Source: Roseovarius lutimaris
GTDB taxonomy: Bacteria > Pseudomonadota > Alphaproteobacteria > Rhodobacterales > Rhodobacteraceae
Direction of reading: 5' to 3'
Length of the DNA: 64,000 bases
Assembly: GCF_900115165.1 (NCBI RefSeq)
Contig: NZ_FOVP01000004.1
Span: forward strand, 1 to 64,000
How positions within the stretch are numbered: position 1 is the first letter of the stretch; each line of letters starts with the position of its first letter. The notes below the pieces were generated by a model, which ran no database searches, was not told the DNA's origin, and saw only the letters and a program-made list of their open reading frames with translations. This document shows positions 45,540-54,645 of the stretch, one piece after another. The position numbers were made by a program, and so were the translations under genes.

Positions 45540-46556
45540 ATGCTTCCTCGCAACGCTCCGCCGTCCGACATAAAGGGCGGCCCCGCCAAAGACACTTCGA
45601 ACCAGATCACGACCATCGAAATGGTGGCCGTGGTCCTGTCGCTGTTGTGGCTCGCGGGCACCGCGCTGTTTTTTCTCGTTTTGACACCGCGCGAAGAGGC
45701 CGGCGGAAGTGCCCTGCAATTCGTGGTTATCCTGATTGCGGTCTTCATGCCTGTGGCAATGATCTGGGTCGGGGCCACAGCGGCCCGCGCCAGCCGGGTG
45801 ATGCGCGAAGAAAGTCAGCGGTTGCAGGCGGCCATTGATGCCATCCGCCATGCCTATGTCACCCAGAATCAGGCCGGCGGCTTTGTGATGGACACCTCGG
45901 TCAATCAGAAACTGGATGAAATCGCCGCCGCACAGCGCAAGACCGAAACCGCGCTGACCACTTTTTCAAGCACCCGCGTCGGCCAGCCGGAACCGCGCCG
46001 CATGATCGCGCCACCGGCGGCAGAGCCAAATGCCGACGATCAGGTGGCGCTTCCGCTTGGCACCTCTGCCGAGGATATGTTGCCGCCGCTTGAGCGTCCT
46101 GATTTTATCCACGCCCTGAATTTTCCCGAAAACCCCGAGGACAAGGCCGGGTTTGCCGCTTTGCGCCGCGCGCTCAAGGATCGCCCCACCGCCCAGCTTA
46201 TTCGCGCGGCGCAGGATATCCTTACGCTGATGTCGCACGACGGAATTTACATGGATGATCTGCGCCCCGATATGGCGCGGCCTGAAATCTGGCGGCGCTT
46301 TGCGGCCGGGGAGCGTGGGCGCACGGTGGCCGCGCTTGGCGGCGTGCGGGATCGCTCATCGCTGGCCCTGACGGCGGCGCGGATGAAACAGGATACGATC
46401 TTTCGCGATGCGGCACATCACTTTTTGCGACTGTTTGACCGGATGTTCACCCAGTTTGCCGAAACCGCCAGCGATATCGAGATTTCCGAGCTTTCAGAGA
46501 CCCGCACCGCGCGGGCTTTCATGCTTTTGGGCCGGGTTGCGGGCACCTTCGACTAG
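45540..46556 (+). CDS. membrane protein, unknown, Rhodobacterales-type
   Basis: 338 residues. Two adjacent membrane segments near residues 28-48 (VAVVLSLLWLAGTALFFLVL) and 60-80, then a coiled-coil stretch (MREESQRLQAAIDAIRHAY), a Pro/Ala-rich linker, and a cytoplasmic domain (DFIHALNFPENPEDKAGFAA onward). I do not recognise the family. Layout resembles bacterial envelope or septation scaffolds but nothing specific. Follows greA closely and may share its transcript. Confidence 0.75.
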   Translation: MLPRNAPPSDIKGGPAKDTSNQITTIEMVAVVLSLLWLAGTALFFLVLTPREEAGGSALQFVVILIAVFMPVAMIWVGATAARASRVMREESQRLQAAIDAIRHAYVTQNQAGGFVMDTSVNQKLDEIAAAQRKTETALTTFSSTRVGQPEPRRMIAPPAAEPNADDQVALPLGTSAEDMLPPLERPDFIHALNFPENPEDKAGFAALRRALKDRPTAQLIRAAQDILTLMSHDGIYMDDLRPDMARPEIWRRFAAGERGRTVAALGGVRDRSSLALTAARMKQDTIFRDAAHHFLRLFDRMFTQFAETASDIEISELSETRTARAFMLLGRVAGTFD

Positions 46557-46670
46557 CCCTGCAAGGCAGCGCGCACAGGGTGCGTTGCGGCCCCGCATTG
46601 GCCTCCGAAACGGTTCTTGCCCTGTTGCAAAATTGTCTGCATGATACCGCGCAATTGGGAGAATTCGAAG

Positions 46671-47126
46671 ATGCGCAAATTTCTCGTGGTGCTGGATGAC
46701 AGCCGCGAATGCCTCAACGCCATGCGGTTTGCCGCCATGCGCGCGGCCCATACCCAGGCCGGCGTTGAAATTCTGGCGGTGATTCCCCCAGAAGAGTTCA
46801 ACCACTGGATCGGCGTCGGAGACATCATGCGCGAAGAACAGCGCGAGCGGATCGAGGCGCATTTTCAGGTCTTCGCCAAATGGATGCGCGACAAACAGGG
46901 CATCGACCCCGAGCTTGTCATCCGCGAGGGCGAGCCCGCCGATGAAATCATCGCTCAGGTTCAGGCCGATACTGCCATCGGCGTTCTGGTTCTGGGGGCC
47001 GCTACCGGGAAAAAGGGCCCCGGCCCGCTGGTGACGCAGCTTACCAAAACCGCAGGCTCTTTGCCAATTCCGATCACCATCGTGCCGGGCGATCTGTCGA
47101 AAGAACGCCTGGAAGCGATCACCTGA
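46671..47126 (+). CDS. universal stress protein (UspA family)
   Basis: 151 residues from ATG 46671. Rossmann-like Usp fold: MRKFLVVLDDSRECLNAMRF at the start, VREGEPADEII-type middle, and VLVLGAATGKKGPG with GPLVTQLT and PIPITIVPG near the end, in place of the GxxGxxxxxxxGS(S/T) ATP loop. The ATP-binding pattern is only partly kept, so it may be a non-ATP type. Upstream in-frame ATG 46617 lacks homology. Confidence 0.87.
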   Translation: MRKFLVVLDDSRECLNAMRFAAMRAAHTQAGVEILAVIPPEEFNHWIGVGDIMREEQRERIEAHFQVFAKWMRDKQGIDPELVIREGEPADEIIAQVQADTAIGVLVLGAATGKKGPGPLVTQLTKTAGSLPIPITIVPGDLSKERLEAIT

Positions 47127-47207
47127 GGCAATAGCTTAGAATCGTTCTAAACCTTGACAGAAAGCCTCTGGGCGCTCATATCAAGGACACACACGAAAGG
47201 TGCCGCC

Positions 47208-47771
47208 ATGTTCATCCAGACCGAATCTACGCCGAACCCCGCCACGCTCAAGTTTCTGCCCGGTCAGACGGTGCTTGAAACCGGCACTGCCGATTTCCCT
47301 ACCTCCGAGGGGGCCGAAAAATCGCCGCTGGCCGAGCGTATCTTCAAGGTCGCAGGCGTGTCTGGCGTGTTTTTTGGCAATGATTTCGTGACTGTAACCA
47401 AGACCGACGCAACCGAATGGGACCATATAAAACCGGCAATCCTCGGCGCGATCATGGAGCATTACCAATCGGGCCAATCGGTGATGGCGGGCGATGCAAC
47501 CACCGCCTCGGGCCATGCCGATCACAGCGGTGAAGATTCCGAAATCGTCGGTCAGATCAAAGAGCTTCTGGATACCCGCGTGCGCCCCGCCGTGGCCCAG
47601 GATGGTGGCGATATTACCTTTCACGGGTTCGATCGCGGCGTTGTCTACCTGCATATGCAAGGGGCCTGCGCCGGCTGCCCGTCCTCGACCATCACCCTGA
47701 AAATGGGTATCGAGAACCTGCTGCGCCATTATATCCCCGAAGTGACCGAGGTTCGCCCCGTTGGTATCTGA
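47208..47771 (+). CDS. Nfu-type Fe-S cluster carrier (NifU family)
   Basis: 187 residues from ATG 47208. N-terminal Nfu domain (MFIQTESTPNPATLKFLPGQ) and C-terminal NifU-like domain with the cluster-binding Cys154-x2-Cys157 in GACAGCPSS. Delivers 4Fe-4S clusters to client proteins. AAAGGTGCC precedes the start. tsaB starts within its 3' end (11-bp overlap). Confidence 0.95.
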   Translation: MFIQTESTPNPATLKFLPGQTVLETGTADFPTSEGAEKSPLAERIFKVAGVSGVFFGNDFVTVTKTDATEWDHIKPAILGAIMEHYQSGQSVMAGDATTASGHADHSGEDSEIVGQIKELLDTRVRPAVAQDGGDITFHGFDRGVVYLHMQGACAGCPSSTITLKMGIENLLRHYIPEVTEVRPVGI

Positions 47772-48357
47772 CACTCTGGTCTTGGGATTCGACACATCGG
47801 CCGCGCATTGCGCGGCCGCTTTGCTGTCCGGCGACAAGGTTCTTGCCAGCCGGTCCGAGGATATGGGGCGCGGTCAGGCCGAGCGCCTGATGCCGCTGTT
47901 GCAAGAGATGCTTGCCGAGGGCGGTGCAACATGGGGCGATCTTGCGCGCATCGGCGTCGGCATCGGCCCCGGCAATTTCACCGGCATCCGTATTTCGGTC
48001 TCGGCCGCGCGTGGTCTGGCGCTTGCGCTTGATATCCCTGTCATCGGGATCAGCACATTTGACGTGATTGACCATTTGCACGGCCCGACCGGCCTTGCGA
48101 CGGTGCCCGCACCGCGCGATCAGGCCTATAGTCGCGCGCCCGGCGGCAGCCCCCGGCTTCTGCCTCTCGCCGAGGCAGAGGCCAGCGGGCTTGCCCCCGC
48201 CCTGCCGCCCGAGCCTGCGCTTTTGGCGCAGACCATCGCGCGGCTTGCGGCAGTGTCACCAACCGATGGACCGGCCCCCGCGCCGCTTTACATTCGCCCT
48301 GCCGATGCCGCGCCTGCGCGCGATCTGCCGCCGGTTATCCTTGCCGATGACGCCTGA
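47761..48357 (+). CDS. tsaB: tRNA t6A37 threonylcarbamoyltransferase complex subunit TsaB
   Basis: 198 residues. Inactive ASKHA-fold partner of TsaD in N6-threonylcarbamoyl-adenosine formation. LGFDTSAAHCAAALLSG at the start and GVGIGPGNFTGIRISVSAARGLAL (quoted here in two parts: GVGIGPGNFTGIR and SAARGLAL) are diagnostic. The start is a TTG at 47761 overlapping nfu; no ATG fits better. rimI follows with an 11-bp overlap, the usual tsaB-rimI pairing. Confidence 0.93.
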   Translation: MVSDTLVLGFDTSAAHCAAALLSGDKVLASRSEDMGRGQAERLMPLLQEMLAEGGATWGDLARIGVGIGPGNFTGIRISVSAARGLALALDIPVIGISTFDVIDHLHGPTGLATVPAPRDQAYSRAPGGSPRLLPLAEAEASGLAPALPPEPALLAQTIARLAAVSPTDGPAPAPLYIRPADAAPARDLPPVILADDA

Positions 48358-48763
48358 AGATCTGGCCCGGACCCATGCGCGCGCCTTTACCGGGCAATCG
48401 CGTGGCTGGTCCGCACAGGAGATCGCCGACCTGATGCAAAGCCCGCTGGTCTTTGCCGTCGGCGATGCGCGTGCCTTTGCCCTTGGCCGCGCCATCGCGG
48501 ATGAGGCCGAGCTTTTGACGCTGGCCACCGATCCCGATCATCGCCGCAAGGGGCTTGCCCGCGCCCGTCTTGCCGCCTTCGAGGCGGCGGCCAAGGCCCG
48601 TGGCGCGCGCATTGCCTTTCTGGAGGTCGCCGCCGACAATGCCGGGGCGCGCGCGCTTTACGACGCGGCGGGCTATGTGCAAACAGCGCGTCGCAGGGGG
48701 TACTACGCGCGCCCCGATCGCGGGCCGATTGACGCGCTTGTCCTTCAAAAACCAATTCCCTGA
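48347..48763 (+). CDS. rimI: ribosomal protein S18-alanine N-acetyltransferase
   Basis: 138 residues from ATG 48347. GNAT fold with acetyl-CoA loop DPDHRRKGLARARL (about 63-76) and the C-terminal FLEVAADNAGARALYDAAGY hallmark of RimI. The long in-frame extension upstream is a shadow of tsaB. Overlaps tsaB by 11 bp. Substrate is by homology; other N-acetyltransferase targets are possible. Confidence 0.9.
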   Translation: MTPEDLARTHARAFTGQSRGWSAQEIADLMQSPLVFAVGDARAFALGRAIADEAELLTLATDPDHRRKGLARARLAAFEAAAKARGARIAFLEVAADNAGARALYDAAGYVQTARRRGYYARPDRGPIDALVLQKPIP

Positions 48764-48881
48764 CCTTTCTGGCCCTAAAGCGGCCGTGAAATAGGTCCAG
48801 TTACAGAAAAACATCAGGCCTGCGCGCGCTGCCCCCATCCGCCCTCTTGCAATGCAAAGCGACATGGGGATAGGAATTGCC

Positions 48882-49796
48882 ATGCAAATCTACCTCCCCA
48901 TAGCCGAGGTTTCGGTGAATGCTTTCCTGCTTTTGGGTCTGGGTGGCATTGTGGGCATCCTTTCGGGCATGTTCGGGGTTGGCGGCGGCTTTCTCATGAC
49001 GCCGCTTTTGTTCTTTATCGGCATCCCCCCGGCGGTTGCCGTGGCGACCGAAGCCAATCAAATCGTTGCCTCGTCTTTTTCCGGTGTTCTGGCGCATTTC
49101 AGGCGAAAAACAGTTGATCTGAGGATGGGCACCGTCCTGTTGGTCGGCGGTCTGGTCGGCGCAGGGCTTGGCGTTTTCATATTCAACTATCTAAAGGCCC
49201 AGGGTCAGGTCGATCTTCTGGTCAAGCTTTGCTATGTGGTGTTTCTGGGCATCATTGGTGGGATGATGTTCATCGAGAGCCTGAACGCGATCCGAAACAC
49301 ACGCAAAGGAAAAGCCCCCAAACGCAAAAAGCACGGCTGGGTGCATGGCCTGCCCTTCAAGATGCGCTTTCGCACGTCAGGTCTTTATATCAGCGTGATT
49401 CCACCGCTGTTGGTTGGCGTTGCCGTGGGTATTCTGGCCGCGATCATGGGCGTCGGTGGCGGGTTCATCATGGTGCCCGCAATGATCTATTTGCTGGGCA
49501 TGCCGACCAAAGTGGTTGTCGGCACTTCGCTGTTCCAGATCATATTTGTGACCGCCTTTACCACCATGCTGCATGCGACTACCAACTTTACAGTGGATAT
49601 TGCCCTGGCCGTTCTTTTGTTGGTGGGCGGGGTGATCGGTGCACAGATCGGCACCACTATCGGCACCAAGATGAAGGCAGAACAGCTTCGGATTTTGCTG
49701 GCGATCATGGTTCTTGTGGTCTGTGGCAAGCTGGCGCTTGATCTGCTGATCATGCCATCCGAGCTTTATTCGCTTGGCGCAGGCGGGGGGCATTGA
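48882..49796 (+). CDS. TSUP/TauE-SafE family sulfite or organic anion exporter
   Basis: 304 residues from ATG 48882 (AGGAATTG upstream); ATG 48852 or 48864 would lengthen the N-terminus without an SD. About eight membrane segments in two repeats, each with GxGGGF (GMFGVGGGFLMTP and AIMGVGGGFIMVP). Inner-membrane exporter, plausibly of sulfite or sulfonate products. Its stop and the next ATG share a base (TGATG), so the pair is coupled. Confidence 0.9.
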   Translation: MQIYLPIAEVSVNAFLLLGLGGIVGILSGMFGVGGGFLMTPLLFFIGIPPAVAVATEANQIVASSFSGVLAHFRRKTVDLRMGTVLLVGGLVGAGLGVFIFNYLKAQGQVDLLVKLCYVVFLGIIGGMMFIESLNAIRNTRKGKAPKRKKHGWVHGLPFKMRFRTSGLYISVIPPLLVGVAVGILAAIMGVGGGFIMVPAMIYLLGMPTKVVVGTSLFQIIFVTAFTTMLHATTNFTVDIALAVLLLVGGVIGAQIGTTIGTKMKAEQLRILLAIMVLVVCGKLALDLLIMPSELYSLGAGGGH

Positions 49797-50551
49797 TGCT
49801 TCGTATTTTCCTTGCCTTTGTCCTTTTGGTCCTGCCGGTACATGCCGAAGAGGTGGTGCTTGGGCTGTCAAGCGACAAGGTTGCGATCACGGCCACGTTT
49901 GAAGGCTCTGACATCCTGATCTTTGGCGCGGTCAAACGCGAGGCGCCAATCGCCGAGGCCCCGCTCGACGTGATCATCACCGTCGCCGGGCCTTCGCTTC
50001 CGGTGACGGTGCGGCGCAAGGACCGGCGCCTTGGCATATGGGTCAATACCGAGATGGTCGAACTTGACGCCGCGCCAAGCTTTTATGCCGTGGCCACCAC
50101 CGGCCCGCTGGACAAGGTGCTGAGCAATACCGAAGACCTGCGCCACCGCGTATCAATCGGCCGCGCGATCCGTTCGGTCGGGGCCGCAACCATGGCCGAA
50201 GATGCACAGCGCTTTACCGATGCCCTGATCCGCATCCGGCGCGACAAGAGCGCCTATCAGATGCGGGAAGGCGACGTGGCGTTTGATGAGCAAACCCTGT
50301 TTCGCACCTCGATCAGCCTGCCGGCAAACCTGACCGAAGGCATCTATCAGACGCGCATTTTCCTGACCCGCGAGGGCCGGGTGGTGTCACAGCTCAACAC
50401 CTCGATTGACGTGCGTAAAGTGGGCCTTGAACGCTGGCTTTTCAGCCTCTCGCGCGAACAGCCAATACTTTACGGCCTGATGTCGCTTGCCATCGCCATC
50501 GCCGCCGGCTGGATGGCCTCGGCCGCATTCCAGGCGCTGCGCCGGGGTTGA
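49796..50551 (+). CDS. TIGR02186-family membrane-anchored protein
   Basis: 251 residues. Signal peptide ending PVHAEE, a periplasmic beta-rich domain (VVLGLSSDKVAITATFEGSD, IFGAVKRE), and a C-terminal membrane helix (ILYGLMSLAIAIAAGWMAS) with a short cytoplasmic end. This TIGR02186 family is regularly found next to TSUP exporters in alphaproteobacteria, as here, suggesting an accessory role. Start by TGATG overlap. Biochemical role unknown. Confidence 0.88.
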   Translation: MLRIFLAFVLLVLPVHAEEVVLGLSSDKVAITATFEGSDILIFGAVKREAPIAEAPLDVIITVAGPSLPVTVRRKDRRLGIWVNTEMVELDAAPSFYAVATTGPLDKVLSNTEDLRHRVSIGRAIRSVGAATMAEDAQRFTDALIRIRRDKSAYQMREGDVAFDEQTLFRTSISLPANLTEGIYQTRIFLTREGRVVSQLNTSIDVRKVGLERWLFSLSREQPILYGLMSLAIAIAAGWMASAAFQALRRG

Positions 50552-50669
50552 ATTTCTGCCCCGATGTCGGTTTTCGGCGCATGGCAGATGGGAAAACCTC
50601 ATATTGACGTTGGACATATGGGTCTTTCCCAACAATGATTTAGGCGAGCGGCGACAAAGCCGCGCGCCC

Positions 50670-51404
50670 TTACCCCCGCCCGATATAGGGCATCTTGGTG
50701 GCCAGCACGGTCATGAACTGAACGTTGGCCTCGGGGGGCATCTCTGCCATATGCAGGACCGAACGCGCGGCCTCGGTCACATCCATTGTCGGCATCAGGG
50801 TCGCCTCTGGATTTTCCGCCAGAATGCGCGCGTTCAGGTCTTCGACCAACTCGGTCCGGGCATTGCCGATGTCGATCTGACCACAGGCGATATCAAAGGC
50901 GCGCCCGTCCAGCGAGAGGCTCTTGGTCATGCCGGTGATGGCGTGCTTGCTGGTGGTGTAACAGATTGATCCGGGTCGCGGGTTATGCGCCGAAAGCGAA
51001 CCGTTGTTGATGATCCGCCCGCCTTGCGGGTCTTGTCTGCGCATCTGCGCGAAGGCCAGCTTTGCGGCGATGAACATGCCCCGGACATTGACGCCGATCA
51101 CCTGATCAAAGGCGTCGATATCAACCTCGTCGATAGGCGCCGAGGGGCCGAACATGCCGGCATTGTTGAACAGCGCATCAAGGCCGCCCGCCTTGGCGGC
51201 AAAGCTGTCAAAGGCGGTTTTCATGGTGTCCGGGTCGGTCACATCGCATGGCAGGGCGGTGGCGTTGTCATGGGTTTTGGCGATCTCGCCCAGAACATCG
51301 GCGCGCCGCGCGATCAGGCCGACCTGCCACCCGGCGTCAAGAAACACCTCTGCCGTGGCCCGGCCAATGCCAGAGCTTGCTCCGGTGATCACGATGGATT
51401 TCAT
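50670..51404 (-). CDS. short-chain dehydrogenase/reductase
   Basis: 244 residues. Rossmann start IVITGASSGIGRATA (about 4-18), NNAGMFG near 81-87, catalytic Ser in NNGSLSAHNP and the Tyr-x3-Lys in CYTTSKHAI. Substrate cannot be assigned. The ATG (51404) overlaps the RecD-like helicase stop by ATGA, so the two are co-translated although functionally unlike. Confidence 0.9.
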   Translation of the reverse strand: MKSIVITGASSGIGRATAEVFLDAGWQVGLIARRADVLGEIAKTHDNATALPCDVTDPDTMKTAFDSFAAKAGGLDALFNNAGMFGPSAPIDEVDIDAFDQVIGVNVRGMFIAAKLAFAQMRRQDPQGGRIINNGSLSAHNPRPGSICYTTSKHAITGMTKSLSLDGRAFDIACGQIDIGNARTELVEDLNARILAENPEATLMPTMDVTEAARSVLHMAEMPPEANVQFMTVLATKMPYIGRG

Positions 51405-52924
51405 TCTTCTTCCTCCAGTTTCAGCGGCGCAGGCGCAGATTTGAGATCATCGACCCCCAAGGGCACGCTGGGTTTTGACAGGCGGTTGCGCACCACCCAA
51501 TGAAGCCGCTCTTCGGCGCGGGTGATCGCCACATAGGCAAGCCGTTTCCAAAGCGGTTGACCGGCCTCGGAGCGGCCCATGCGCGCGGCGGCATAGATAT
51601 CGGGGGAAAACACCTGAACATCGCGCCACTGGCTACCTTGCGCCTTGTGGATCGTCACCGCCGCGCCATGCAGGAAGGTCGCGCCCATATTGGCAGCGAA
51701 CGGGATGAAGGGTTCTTCCTCATCGGGTTTTTCGATCTTGATGATGCTGGCCGCGCTGACCTGCGGGTCTTCGGCGCCGACCACATGCAAGCGCGAAAAT
51801 CCCGGCCTGCGTCCGGGCCCGAGATAGACCACCTGCGCGCCCTTGATCAAGCCGCGCGCCTCAAGGTCAAGCCGCTTCTTGCGATGCTTGAGGGGAAGTT
51901 CGATTCCGTCACAGATCAGCGGCTCACCGGGCAAAAGCTCGGTCTCGGGGGCACCATGGACCGCGCGAAAGGCATTGATTAGGCGGATGCGGGTGGCATT
52001 GCGCCAGACCAGAACCGGGCTTCGGGCCATAAGATCGACCTCGACGCGCTGTGCCCATTGCACCCGCTCGTCGCGCGCGGCGGCGTCTTCGATCATGCGC
52101 TCGAAGTCGTGAAACTCAAGCGCCGGATCGGCAAGCGCATGCGCCAGATCGAGGATCGGATTGTCGGCGTCCTGGCGGTGAATGCGGCTTAGCTCAAGGC
52201 GCGCAGGCGCGGGCAGGCTCTCGAACACCATGCCGCCTTGAGATTTCACCGGGGCAAGCTGTGCCGGGTCGCCAAACAGCAAAAGCGTCGGGAAAATGTC
52301 CTTGAGATCGTCAAGCTGCTTTTCGTCAAGCATGCTTGCCTCATCGACAAAGCCGATATCAAGCGGGTCTTCGCGCCGCTTCCATCCGGTGATGAAATCA
52401 GAGCCGCGCAAGCCGGCCGCGGCAAGCGCACCGGGAATTGATTTCTGCCCCTGATAGAACGCCAGGGCCCGATCAAGCGCCAGATCGGTCAGCCCTTCGA
52501 TCTCGGGGCGTTCGCCCTGACCGGCCAGCCATTCGGCGATCTTTTCATATTCGGGGTGATAGACGGGCGTATATAGAATGCGGTGAATGGTGGTTGCGGG
52601 CACGCCGCGCAGGCGCAGCACACTGGCCGCCTTGTTGGTGGGCGCCAGAATGGCCAGCGTGCGCCGGTCGGGGCGCTTGCGGCCCTCGTAATCGCCGGAA
52701 ACGATATCGACACCGGCCTCATCCAGCGCGTGGTAAAGCTCTGCCAGAAGCAGGGTCTTGCCCGATCCGGCCTTGCCCACAACGGCCATCACGGCCTGTT
52801 TTTCCTCTTGCAACGGGGTCAGCAAACCCTCGTCAAGATCGACGCCCGCGCCGCGCAGCATCTGGGAAATGCGGTCATGCGCTTCGGCCTGATCGGAAGA
52901 GTATGTAAGCGCCTGATTTGTCAT
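51401..52924 (-). CDS. RecD-like ATP-dependent DNA helicase/AAA ATPase
   Basis: 507 residues. Superfamily 1 helicase fold: Walker A VGKAGSGKTLLLAELY (about 51-66), a DExx-box-like VDEASMLDE, SRIHRQ, and a UvrD_C_2-type C-terminus (VTIHKAQGSQWRDV, YVAITRAEERLHW). Similar stand-alone proteins are common in alphaproteobacteria, without the RecBC partners. Role in DNA repair is inferred. First gene of the pair with the SDR. Confidence 0.9.
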   Translation of the reverse strand: MTNQALTYSSDQAEAHDRISQMLRGAGVDLDEGLLTPLQEEKQAVMAVVGKAGSGKTLLLAELYHALDEAGVDIVSGDYEGRKRPDRRTLAILAPTNKAASVLRLRGVPATTIHRILYTPVYHPEYEKIAEWLAGQGERPEIEGLTDLALDRALAFYQGQKSIPGALAAAGLRGSDFITGWKRREDPLDIGFVDEASMLDEKQLDDLKDIFPTLLLFGDPAQLAPVKSQGGMVFESLPAPARLELSRIHRQDADNPILDLAHALADPALEFHDFERMIEDAAARDERVQWAQRVEVDLMARSPVLVWRNATRIRLINAFRAVHGAPETELLPGEPLICDGIELPLKHRKKRLDLEARGLIKGAQVVYLGPGRRPGFSRLHVVGAEDPQVSAASIIKIEKPDEEEPFIPFAANMGATFLHGAAVTIHKAQGSQWRDVQVFSPDIYAAARMGRSEAGQPLWKRLAYVAITRAEERLHWVVRNRLSKPSVPLGVDDLKSAPAPLKLEEEE

Positions 52925-52991
52925 GGCGCGACCCTAGCGTCACGCCCCGCCCGGCACCAGCGAAAGACGCAGGTTCAAGACGTGCTTCGCT

Positions 52992-53618
52992 TCAGGCGGA
53001 AAGAGCCGACGTCGCCCCAACCGCGCGTCGGAACCAAAGGTTGGATATTTCGGGCGAGAGACCCGCACGCTGTGCCACCCGCAGACGCGATGCGTCCGAG
53101 AAGCCCCAGAGGCCAACGCTGATCTGATCACGCCCTTCGCCCGTTGACCCGATAATCGTGGGCGACGCGCCGATCATCCGGTAAATCCGCACCATCCGCG
53201 CATCAAACACACCGACGTATTGCTTGATGCCATAGCCGCGCATGACCTCGCCCCCAGCCAGCATGAGCGCGCCCGCCACATTGGGCGTGGCACCGCGCGC
53301 CAGACAAAAGCGGGTGCATTCCCAGATCGAAGGATCGGCGATCTTTTTGCCCCCGGTCAGATGGCCAAAATGCTCGTTCACCATCACCCGGCCGGTGGTG
53401 GGCAAAAGCCGCATTGATCCGCCATGGCGCCCGTCCGGCCCCTGCCAGATCACATAAAGAGGGTTCAGCGCATCATATTCGTCGCGCTCTTCGCCCGACG
53501 CGGTCACCGACACATCCCAACCAAGGCGCGCCTTGAACTGATCCGCGCGGTCGCGAAACATCGTATCGCGCAGACGCGGGTACTGATCCAGATCGTTTGC
53601 AAAAATATAACGCAGCAT
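52992..53618 (-). CDS. acyl-homoserine-lactone synthase (LuxI family)
   Basis: 208 residues from ATG 53618 (GAGGGGGC upstream). Makes an N-acyl-homoserine lactone signal from SAM and acyl-ACP. The LuxI invariant set is in place: Arg24, Phe28, Trp34, Glu44, Asp46, Asp49, Arg70, Phe84, Glu99 and Arg102 (read from FRDRADQF, EERDEYD, SMRLLPT, WECTRF). There is no LuxR gene beside it, and no second synthase. Acyl chain unknown. A 7-bp inverted repeat lies about 35 bp upstream. Confidence 0.92.
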   Translation of the reverse strand: MLRYIFANDLDQYPRLRDTMFRDRADQFKARLGWDVSVTASGEERDEYDALNPLYVIWQGPDGRHGGSMRLLPTTGRVMVNEHFGHLTGGKKIADPSIWECTRFCLARGATPNVAGALMLAGGEVMRGYGIKQYVGVFDARMVRIYRMIGASPTIIGSTGEGRDQISVGLWGFSDASRLRVAQRAGLSPEISNLWFRRAVGATSALSA

Positions 53619-53652
53619 GAAAGCCCCCTCGTTTGCCTGCAATAGGGCTAGC

Positions 53653-53678
53653 GGGCAATTCTTAAGGCCGGATTGCCC
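53653..53678. promoter_or_regulatory. candidate operator upstream of the luxI-type gene
   Basis: GGGCAAT (53653-53659) and ATTGCCC (53672-53678), perfect 7-bp arms, 12-bp spacer, in the 207-bp gap between the divergent autoinducer synthase and mipZ. Longer than a usual 20-bp lux box and without its consensus, so the binder is uncertain. Confidence 0.35.
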
Positions 53679-53825
53679 CTGCGTACGGTTGCAACACCCT
53701 GGCTCTGAAAGGGCCTTGACCTCGCGCCGGGGCCTTCCCTATTGCAGGACCAACAGATACTGTCTGGCGAAAATACCGGGGGGCGCCTTTTGGGCAGCAT
53801 CCCCCGACATCAGGGGAAGCGGCAT

Positions 53826-54635
53826 ATGGCGCATATTATCGTCGTCGGAAACGAAAAGGGCGGCGCGGGCAAATCAACCGTGTCGATGCATGTGGCATCG
53901 GCCCTTGCACGCAGGGGCCATAAGGTCAGCGCGCTTGATCTCGACCTGCGCCAGAAGACTTTTGGCCGCTATGCCGAGAACCGCGCCAAGTTTATCGAGA
54001 AATCCGGTCTCGATCTGCCAAGCCCGCGCTATCACGATCTGCCCGAGGTGGCCCCGGATCAGCTCAAGCCCGGCGAAAACGTCTATGACCGCCGCCTTTC
54101 CGCCGCCGTGGCCGAGCTTGAAACCGACAGCGATTTCATCATCATCGACTGCCCTGGCTCGCATACCCGCCTAAGCCAGGTGGCCCATAGCCTTGCCGAT
54201 ACCCTGATCACGCCGCTCAACGACAGCTTTATCGACTTTGACCTGCTGGCCCATATCGACAGCGACGGCAAGAAAATCCTCGGCCCGTCGGTCTATTCCG
54301 AAATGGTCTGGAATGCCCGGCAATTGCGCGCGCAGGCCGGACTCAAGGCGATCGACTGGATCGTGGTGCGCAACCGCATGGGCGCGCAACAGATGGTGAA
54401 CAAGAAAAAGATGGGCGAGGCGATTGACAATCTGGCCAAGCGCATCGGCTTTCGCGTGGCGCCGGGGTTCAACGAGCGGGTCATCTTCCGCGAGCTGTTT
54501 CCGCGCGGTCTTACCTTGCTTGACCTCAAGGATATCGGGGTCAAGGGGCTTAATATCTCGAACATTGCCGCGCGTCAGGAATTGCGCGACCTGATCAAGG
54601 CGCTGAACCTGCCGGGGGTTGAGGTCAACTTCTGA
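53826..54635 (+). CDS. mipZ: division plane positioning ATPase MipZ
   Basis: 269 residues from ATG 53826. ParA/MinD-like ATPase that forms a bipolar gradient with ParB and blocks FtsZ away from midcell in alphaproteobacteria. Deviant Walker A NEKGGAGKST (9-18), DLDLRQKTFGRY at switch I and IIIDCPGSHTRLS at switch II match MipZ rather than ParA. Upstream in-frame extension to 53742 lacks homology. Divergent from the autoinducer gene. Confidence 0.95.
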   Translation: MAHIIVVGNEKGGAGKSTVSMHVASALARRGHKVSALDLDLRQKTFGRYAENRAKFIEKSGLDLPSPRYHDLPEVAPDQLKPGENVYDRRLSAAVAELETDSDFIIIDCPGSHTRLSQVAHSLADTLITPLNDSFIDFDLLAHIDSDGKKILGPSVYSEMVWNARQLRAQAGLKAIDWIVVRNRMGAQQMVNKKKMGEAIDNLAKRIGFRVAPGFNERVIFRELFPRGLTLLDLKDIGVKGLNISNIAARQELRDLIKALNLPGVEVNF

Positions 54636-54645
54636 TGGCTCCCGC

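Noticed and set aside
53653..53678. Classical lux box upstream of the autoinducer synthase
   Set aside because: The palindrome is 26 bp and lacks the ACCTG...CAGGT consensus, so it is listed only as a generic candidate operator.
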